Below are positions 6,314 through 11,446 of a stretch of 11,446 bases of DNA, piece by piece. A program made the translations under genes and the position numbers. Source of the stretch: Desulfobacterales bacterium (GTDB taxonomy: Bacteria > Desulfobacterota > Desulfobacteria > Desulfobacterales > C00003106); the NCBI GenBank assembly GCA_030613165.1, contig JAUWMN010000022.1, forward strand, positions 1 to 11,446. The letters are read 5' to 3'. Under the pieces are notes generated by a model that saw only the letters and a list, made by a program, of their open reading frames with translations, did not search any database and was not told the DNA's origin. Numbering within the stretch: the first letter of the stretch is position 1; each line of letters starts with the position of its first letter.

Positions 6314-7095
6314 AAGATGCTTTTACTTATGATGTGATCGAATTTACCGGAGGCCGCTTTCAAGAAGCTCGGGTGACTGCCATCCAGGAAGTTCCTCTGA
6401 CCATCTATCTCAATGGTCATGAGGTGGTCACCCTCATGTGTACGGGAAAAAGCCCTAAGTTTCTGGCCGTGGGATTCTTAAAGTCTGACGGGCTGATTAC
6501 AGATCGGAAGCAACTAAAGAGTGTCCAGGTTGAGGAAGAGCCTGAGAGGTTCAGGGTGAACGTTGAGACATCTCACGATCCCTTCAAGATCCAACGCTTG
6601 GAGCGAACTATTACATCCGGATGCGGGAAGGGTACAAATTTTGAGCGTAATGTAGAAGTCATTGCCTCGACAACTGTTAAGGCAAAGCTGGCTGTGAAAC
6701 CTGAGCAGATCCTAAAGTTGGCGGATGAACTCGACGAACGCTCAACCCTTTACCGGGCTACCGGGGGGTGCCATAACGCCATACTTGCTACATCGGAAAA
6801 GATTCTGATCTTCCGTGAAGATATAGGCAGGCATAACGCCATTGACATGATTTGCGGTCAATGTTTTTTGGATGACATTCCCACCGAGGACAAGCTCATC
6901 GTCTCCACCGGCCGTATTGCTTCAGAGATTCTCTTGAAGGCGATACGACTTGGGGTGCCCATCCTTGTGTCCATGTCGGCTGCGACACGCTATTCCATTG
7001 ACCTGGCCCGAAGAACCAATATGACACTCATCGGACACGTACGACAAGGGCGTATGGTCGTTTACAATCAGGCAGGGAGAATAGCGGGGTTATGA
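6310..7095 (+). CDS. fdhD: Formate dehydrogenase accessory sulfurtransferase FdhD
   Basis: The 261-residue protein shows the FdhD hallmarks in order: EVPLTIYLNG (27-36), TSGCGKG (102-108), ATGGCHNA (150-157), REDIGRHNAIDM (169-180), STGR (199-202) and SMSAAT (221-226). FdhD binds the molybdopterin-guanine dinucleotide cofactor and delivers sulfur from a cysteine desulfurase to it before insertion into formate dehydrogenase. E. coli uses a CxxC pair at 121/124. Here the matching loop has only Cys105, while Cys154 lies in the GGCHNA motif, so sulfur transfer may rest on a single cysteine at that loop. It is coupled by ATGA overlaps to moaC before it and moeA after it. Its presence implies a Mo- or W-dependent formate dehydrogenase elsewhere in the genome. 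Confidence 0.95.
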   Translation: MKDAFTYDVIEFTGGRFQEARVTAIQEVPLTIYLNGHEVVTLMCTGKSPKFLAVGFLKSDGLITDRKQLKSVQVEEEPERFRVNVETSHDPFKIQRLERTITSGCGKGTNFERNVEVIASTTVKAKLAVKPEQILKLADELDERSTLYRATGGCHNAILATSEKILIFREDIGRHNAIDMICGQCFLDDIPTEDKLIVSTGRIASEILLKAIRLGVPILVSMSAATRYSIDLARRTNMTLIGHVRQGRMVVYNQAGRIAGL

Positions 7096-8330
7096 CTGGC
7101 AAAGAATTTTTCAAAGGGACCCCCCTGGCAACCGTACTCGAACTGACTCGTACCTTTCCGTGTGTCAGTGAAGAGGTCCTCCCCTTGGATCAGTGTGTCG
7201 GCCGCATTCTATCCACAGATATCGTCTCTCAGATCAATCTTCCGGAATTCAACCGTGCGACCATGGATGGCTATGCAGTTCAGGCCCGTTCGACATTTGG
7301 TGCTTCAGAGAGTATGCCGGCCCTGTTCACAATTGTTGGGGCAATCGAGATGGGAGAGGTGCCCACGGTTTCGGTAAAAGCCGGGGAAGCGGTTCGGATT
7401 GCAACGGGTGGTATGCTCCCGGATGGGTCAGACAGTGTGGTGATGGTGGAACATGCCGAGGCACTTGATGACTATACCCTTGAGGTCTTTAAGAGTGCCG
7501 CCCCATTACAGCACGTCATAGAGATCGGCGAAGACTTCCGTTTGGGTGAGCAGGTCCTTTCAAAGGGAAGCCCCTTACGTCCTCAGGAAATGGGTGTTTT
7601 GGCCGCACTTGGCAAAACCCACGTCCCGGTTTACAGGCAACCCATTGTAGCCATCATCTCCTCCGGCGACGAAATTGTACCCATTGAAAAGCCTCCGGGC
7701 CTTTCCCAATTGCGTGATGTCAATGCTTATACCCTCACGGGCCTTGTCAGGCTGTCCGGCGGAGTTCCCCTTTATCTCGGGATTGTTAGGGACAACCTTG
7801 ATGAATTGGATCGCTTCTGTCGAAGCGCGTTGGACCAGGCAGACATGGTCTTGATTTCAGGCGGCAGCTCGGTAGGCTCCCGCGATTTCACTCTAGAGGT
7901 AATCAAAGGACTCCCGGATTCTGAGGTCCTGGTCCATGGTGTTTCAATCAGCCCCGGAAAGCCCACTATTTTAGCCCGCAGCAAGCAAAAGGCTATCTGG
8001 GGGCTTCCCGGGCAGGTCGCATCGGCCATGGTTGTGTTCCAAGTTATGGTTCGCCCCATGCTTGAGACTATAGGGGGGCTTTCAGAAGACCGGTTAGGCG
8101 CAGCATACGAGGTCTCTGCCGTGTTAAGCCGCAACCTTGCGTCAGTTCAGGGGCGGGAGGATTACGTCCGTGTAAAGCTAGTTCATAGGGCAAATCAGAT
8201 GTATGCCGAGCCCATTCTGGGCAAATCCGGCCTGATCCACACTATGGTGAAAGCAGACGGGCTAATCAGGATCGATATAAATTCAGAGGGATTGGATAAG
8301 GGAGCCCCTGTGAGGGTTATTCTATTCTAA
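7092..8330 (+). CDS. moeA: Molybdopterin molybdenumtransferase MoeA
   Basis: The 412-residue length and domain order match MoeA: an N-terminal domain with NRATMDGYAVQA (54-65, Asp59 at the E. coli position), then the MogA-like domain with SSGDEIVP (190-197), ISGGSSVG (255-262) followed by Asp265, SPGKP (287-291) and GLPGQVASA (304-312), then the C-terminal beta-barrel domain (about 330-412). MoeA inserts molybdate into adenylylated molybdopterin to give Moco, in the cytoplasm. It could equally handle tungstate in an organism with W-dependent formate dehydrogenase; the sequence cannot tell these apart by eye. It is the last gene of the operon, starting 4 bases inside fdhD. No classical terminator follows; a 6-bp hairpin at 8371-8386 lacks a T-run. 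Confidence 0.97.
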   Translation: MTGKEFFKGTPLATVLELTRTFPCVSEEVLPLDQCVGRILSTDIVSQINLPEFNRATMDGYAVQARSTFGASESMPALFTIVGAIEMGEVPTVSVKAGEAVRIATGGMLPDGSDSVVMVEHAEALDDYTLEVFKSAAPLQHVIEIGEDFRLGEQVLSKGSPLRPQEMGVLAALGKTHVPVYRQPIVAIISSGDEIVPIEKPPGLSQLRDVNAYTLTGLVRLSGGVPLYLGIVRDNLDELDRFCRSALDQADMVLISGGSSVGSRDFTLEVIKGLPDSEVLVHGVSISPGKPTILARSKQKAIWGLPGQVASAMVVFQVMVRPMLETIGGLSEDRLGAAYEVSAVLSRNLASVQGREDYVRVKLVHRANQMYAEPILGKSGLIHTMVKADGLIRIDINSEGLDKGAPVRVILF

Positions 8331-8357
8331 TCCAGTAGCGTCCAAGATAAGTTGATT

Positions 8358-8645
8358 TTTTGCTCACTCAGCTATGTCTCCATAGCCATTCATAACGGGT
8401 GCGCCTAAATTCATTGGAGTAGTGCACTAGAGGTTGCTATTTAGAAATACCGGATAAAATAAAAAATTGTAACACTTTACATGTCTGAAAAGACCCGTTT
8501 TGTGAACGACATTAAGCAATTTTGGAAAAAGATTCATGAAGAGCAGAACGTTAAAATCGCAAACTGTTTTAGGGCATTAGCCCGAGTTTTCCGATTTAGT
8601 GAAGCGATTCATAAATCCCAAAATGGCTCACTGGAGTGAGCAAAA
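8358..8645. repeat. 12-bp inverted repeat pair flanking about 260 bases
   Basis: TTTTGCTCACTC at 8358-8369 recurs as its exact reverse complement GAGTGAGCAAAA at 8634-8645. The right copy also overlaps a short hairpin GCTCACT-gg-AGTGAGC (8626-8641). The pair could be the ends of a decayed miniature mobile element, or simply paired regulatory sequences. No target-site duplication was identified. Confidence 0.4.
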
Positions 8646-8777
8646 TAAGACTTTTTTCAATAAGCTAAACTCTTACAAAAAAGTACAATATTCGACCGCG
8701 AAGATAAAGCACTGACGAGCATGTTGAGCAATTCGTTGGGCCTTCAGTTGTATTCTAGACACTCCTCAACTTATTGA
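8481..8777 (+). pseudogene. Decayed open reading frame with three clustered in-frame stops, unknown function
   Basis: From ATG 8481 the frame codes 52 residues (MSEKTRFVNDIKQFWKKIHE...) before TGA at 8637. The same frame then shows TAA at 8646 and 8661 and reopens for 37 residues with a protein-like sequence (KSTIFDREDKALTSMLSNSL) until TGA at 8775. All three inner stops could come from single transitions of Trp or Gln codons, the usual mark of decay. I do not recognise the family. It could be the N-terminal part of the same mobile element as the 8988-9248 remnant, since the frames agree, but the stretch between them is full of stops. A weak alternative is a genuine 52-residue protein, but no ribosome site is seen. 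Confidence 0.4.
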
Positions 8778-8799
8778 AGTGATACGTGAAGTAATACGT
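8776..8799. repeat. Tandem pair of 12-mers GAAGTRATACGT
   Basis: GAAGTGATACGT (8776-8787) is directly followed by GAAGTAATACGT (8788-8799), one base different. An 11-base inverted copy, CGTATTACTTC, lies at 9012-9022. Confidence 0.55.
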
Positions 8800-8987
8800 A
8801 TAGTGGTCTCATAGACTTCGTTTGGGCCGGATATTGAACAGTCTCTTTGTAGCATTGCCGACCCAGTCCTTTTGCCTCCCTTCTACAAAACACAATAATT
8901 GCCTATAAATTAAATTAGTTGTTCGTATTCACCCTGCTTCTATACCAAATTCTCACCTCTTGGCACGTAACTTGAAGTAACGCATAA

Positions 8988-9248
8988 CCAAGCTACGCCC
9001 TAGCAATTTATCGTATTACTTCTTATAGAAGTGAACATGGACTTATGGTTCAGATCCTTTCGGGTTTGATAACCTATTTGCTGCTTGCGATCTATTGTTA
9101 CGAACAGCATAACGAAAAAGTCTCGATTAATAGGGTGCGGCAGTTACGTATCAAAATCCAAAATGAACTGCACGCTTCCTCTTTCAATGCAGAAAGTTTG
9201 CAAAACTTCAAAGAGCAAAATGACTGGCACTTATATGCAAAAACTTAA
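8988..9248 (+). pseudogene. C-terminal remnant of an IS4-type transposase
   Basis: The frame is open from just after a stop at 8985 to TAA at 9246, 86 residues. The only likely internal start is ATG 9045, which would give 67 residues with no ribosome site. The sequence runs YRSEHGLMVQILSGLITYLL, then AIYCYEQHNE, RVRQLRIKIQNEL, and ends with YAKT. A helix of the form xVQILSGLITYLLL followed by a basic RxLRIKIQNEL helix is the kind of C-terminus seen in IS4-family DDE transposases. The catalytic D, D and E regions are absent, so the element is dead. The call is from pattern memory. Confidence 0.5.
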
Positions 9249-9386
9249 CCGGAATTCACTGAGAGAATGTATGTTATGTTGTGAGCCGTTCAGTCAAGAC
9301 CAAGGCGAGAAAGCAACAGAATACGTGACCTCTGACGGTTTCGTCTTGGTGGGTAGTGTAAGGTTCATTGTGTAAAATCTGAATAG

Positions 9387-9415
9387 TTGACAGTCCCCTG
9401 TCTCGTGCTTACGGT
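9387..9415 (+). promoter_or_regulatory. Candidate sigma-70 promoter for the beta-helix gene
   Basis: A perfect -35 TTGACA (9387-9392) is followed after 17 bases by TACGGT (9410-9415), a poor -10. The -35 overlaps a small inverted repeat GACAG-tccc-CTGTC (9389-9402) that could be an operator. The transcript would have a leader of roughly 90 bases. Confidence 0.35.
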
Positions 9416-9512
9416 TTATATAACACACCTTGAAAAGAGTCCGGGTTCGAAAGTTAAACGCGAAAGGGGTAAAGCGACCTAACAATGCTGTCAGTTTAAG
9501 GAGGAACTTTCC

Positions 9513-11446
9513 ATGAAATCAAAAAAGGCATCTCTTAGCCTATCTTTCATGATTTTGTCCTCATTATTCGGGGTAGTCTTATCCAGCAATCCGGTCCTGG
9601 CGCTGGACGTGACTGTCTGTAAGCCGGCGGGATGTGATTATACTGTCATCCAAACGGCTATTAATGCTGTCTCCGCTGCTGGTGGTGGGACGGTTACGGT
9701 AACAGATAATAATATATATGATGAGCTTATTACGATGAAAGACGGAGTAGATGTGGTAAGTGATCCATATAAGGCGCATATAAGGCGTTCTTCCGGAATG
9801 GGTCGGGAGGAAGTTGTAAGTTTTTCCGGAGCAATTACCTGTGACCTGCGAGGGTTTGAGATAACAAATCCGGCAGGCGGTGCAGGAATTTTTATGGATG
9901 GTTCGGCGCCAGGAATTACTGCTACTATCGAAAACTGTGATATCCATGATTGCGACAGGGGCGCTGGAATTAGATTGAACGGAGTTGTAAAGCCGACCAT
10001 CACAGGGAGTAACATCTACAGCAATGATAGGGCAGGAATAGCTACTGCTAAAATGATGGCTACGGACCAAGTGACATCTGGTTCTTCTATAACTATTAAG
10101 GGAACTACCATAGGGGGTAGCGGTCAGGGTAATGGTAATGCTGGCATAAGGCTGGATGGCTCTGGAAGTGGTATTCAGGTTGCAATCGGCGGCAGCGTCG
10201 TTGACGACGCTAACACGATTTCTTACAACACAGATGCAGGAATAAGACTGGAGGATATAGACCAGGTCAGTATAGAGAATAATGATATCTCTAACAACTC
10301 AGAGGCAGGGATTCTTCTTATTGATGTGAGCACAGTAAGCCCACATATTAAGAATAACGATATTCATGATCATACCGATGAAGCCGGAATAAATATTGGA
10401 GGTGCCTCAAATGTGACTATTACCGGAGATAATTATAATAGTCTTATCCATGACAATCATGCCGGGATCGTGTTTTACGTTTCCAGGAATATGCGTCTTA
10501 CCGGGAGTGCCAGTTCCCAACCAGTATCGATTACAGGGAGTATGATTTACAATAATACCAAAGCCGGGATTGCCGTAATTGATAACGTTACCGGGACAAT
10601 AACCATAGATGATAACAAGATTTATCAAAACACAAAATCGGGGGTCGGAATCTTTAATAAGTGTACAGCCATTATTACCGATAATGACATCTATACTCAT
10701 ACTAGCGCCGCTGGAGTCTTCACGGGAGACTGGTCAGGGACTCCTCCACCAACCGGGACAGGGTTCTATAGAACCAACGGCCCTGCCAGCCTTACTATCA
10801 AACGAAATAAAGTGCACGGTAATATCGCGGGTATTCGTGTGGATCATGCCTCCGGTACTATTAACAATAATCTGGCTTATGGCAACTCCATGGTAGGCAT
10901 CAGGTTTAGTGGGGACAACACCGACCCCTATGCACCGTTTACGAGCTCCTGGGGCATTACGGAAATTATGAATAATACCGTGGCAGACAACGGTAGCTAT
11001 GTAGAGGAATTCCTTGAAGATAGAGGCAGTGGGTTTGCATATGATGCCATCTACGTCACTGCGGATCCGATTACAGGGCTTACCCGCAACTTTAATGATC
11101 CTCCCGTTGGGGCCACTCAAAATCCAATAACAATAAAAAATAATATTGTAGCCAATAACAAAAAGGCGGGTATCAAGTATTGTGCTGACAATTCAGCTAA
11201 TGATCGTTCCTACAACCTGTTTTACATGAATTTCCAGGAGACCTGTGCTACCGGCGGGAGTATAGATTGTGGTAGAATGTGTAGATCACGAACTCTCGGC
11301 AAGTGCTATGCTCCTGATGTAAACTGCTGCAGCGAAGAAGAGAGTTGGGTACATGCGCGGGTCGCATTTCCGGGGGCTTGGGCTACCGGTGAAATATGCG
11401 GACAAGACCCGTTGTTTAATGCCGACTATACCCTTCTGACCGGTTC
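9513..11446 (+). CDS. Secreted right-handed parallel beta-helix repeat protein (partial, runs past right edge)
   Basis: ATG 9513 has a strong ribosome site (AAGGAGG, 8 bases upstream) and the frame is open for 644 codons to the window end. Residues 1-30 are a Sec signal peptide (KSKK, hydrophobic core, cleavage after VLA). The TIQ-like opening (YTVIQTAINAVSAAGGGTVTV, about 43-63) and repeated N-D-I-x-x-N...AGI turns are typical of pectate-lyase-like/PbH1 beta helices. AGI/VGI-type rungs occur near residues 124, 151, 174, 210, 242, 265, 291, 317, 351, 377, 400, 439, 461 and 552. Late residues DPLFNADYTLLTG (632-644) resemble the end of such domains, so the fold may finish soon after. A segment at 557-629 has eight cysteines. 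Such proteins bind or cleave polysaccharides or act as surface proteins; no catalytic residues could be identified, so the function is unassigned. It has its own promoter region and is not in the moeA operon. Confidence 0.85.
   Translation, partial: MKSKKASLSLSFMILSSLFGVVLSSNPVLALDVTVCKPAGCDYTVIQTAINAVSAAGGGTVTVTDNNIYDELITMKDGVDVVSDPYKAHIRRSSGMGREEVVSFSGAITCDLRGFEITNPAGGAGIFMDGSAPGITATIENCDIHDCDRGAGIRLNGVVKPTITGSNIYSNDRAGIATAKMMATDQVTSGSSITIKGTTIGGSGQGNGNAGIRLDGSGSGIQVAIGGSVVDDANTISYNTDAGIRLEDIDQVSIENNDISNNSEAGILLIDVSTVSPHIKNNDIHDHTDEAGINIGGASNVTITGDNYNSLIHDNHAGIVFYVSRNMRLTGSASSQPVSITGSMIYNNTKAGIAVIDNVTGTITIDDNKIYQNTKSGVGIFNKCTAIITDNDIYTHTSAAGVFTGDWSGTPPPTGTGFYRTNGPASLTIKRNKVHGNIAGIRVDHASGTINNNLAYGNSMVGIRFSGDNTDPYAPFTSSWGITEIMNNTVADNGSYVEEFLEDRGSGFAYDAIYVTADPITGLTRNFNDPPVGATQNPITIKNNIVANNKKAGIKYCADNSANDRSYNLFYMNFQETCATGGSIDCGRMCRSRTLGKCYAPDVNCCSEEESWVHARVAFPGAWATGEICGQDPLFNADYTLLTG

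Larger units (their letters stand above)
8331..9512. other. Degenerate intergenic region with gene remnants and repeats
   Basis: I see no intact gene in these 1.2 kb. They hold a small hairpin after moeA (GCTATG-tctc-CATAGC, 8371-8386), a 12-bp inverted-repeat pair (8358-8369 and 8634-8645), a nonsense-riddled reading frame (8481-8777), a tandem 12-mer (8776-8799), a transposase-like tail (8988-9248) and a possible promoter for the next gene (9387-9415). The base composition is AT-rich compared with the flanking operons. Confidence 0.6.

Noticed and set aside
9271..9375. 34-codon open frame after the transposase remnant
   Set aside because: No ribosome site, no recognisable sequence, and it lies in decayed DNA.
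9433..9500. Leader of the beta-helix gene resembles parts of a c-di-GMP-I (GEMM) riboswitch (TTCGAAAG ... ACGCGAAAGG ... ACCTAA)
   Set aside because: The core GGCAAACC strand and the closing GGTAG...GGGTTACC segment are missing and the P2 stem does not form. An Infernal search with the GEMM models would decide.

Overview
The window looks like chromosome from an anaerobic, respiring Gram-negative bacterium, most likely of the Desulfobacterota/deltaproteobacterial kind. This is inferred from multiheme c-type cytochromes, outer-membrane porins, and a molybdenum-cofactor operon that carries the formate-dehydrogenase maturation gene fdhD. No rRNA or housekeeping marker is present, so the placement is tentative.

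Layout. (1) Positions 1-793, minus strand: 5' part of a phosphate-selective-type (OprO/OprP) porin, cut by the left edge. (2) 794-1288: non-coding, with a REP-like element at 930-1019 and an AT-rich stretch. (3) 1289-5072, minus strand: a tight three-gene operon read from high to low coordinates. It encodes a 15-heme lipoprotein cytochrome, a 462-residue beta-barrel protein, and a 7-heme cytochrome with a lipobox or membrane anchor. This is the arrangement of a porin-cytochrome conduit, which moves electrons through the outer membrane. (4) 5073-5396: divergent intergenic region with ordered direct repeats. (5) 5397-8330, plus strand: moaE-like, moaC, fdhD and moeA, the last three joined by 4-base ATGA overlaps. 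(6) 8331-9512: decayed DNA with two protein remnants, one resembling the C-terminus of an IS4-type transposase, plus several repeats. (7) 9513 to the right edge, plus strand: a secreted parallel beta-helix protein with a cysteine-rich segment, cut by the window end.

How the genes may work together. The cytochrome/porin operon would wire the periplasm to the cell exterior (22 hemes in the two cytochromes). The divergent operon makes and inserts molybdopterin cofactor and activates formate dehydrogenase. A formate-to-extracellular-acceptor chain is therefore possible, but the link rests only on adjacency. Both edge genes (1-793 minus, 9513-11446 plus) are open to the window boundary.
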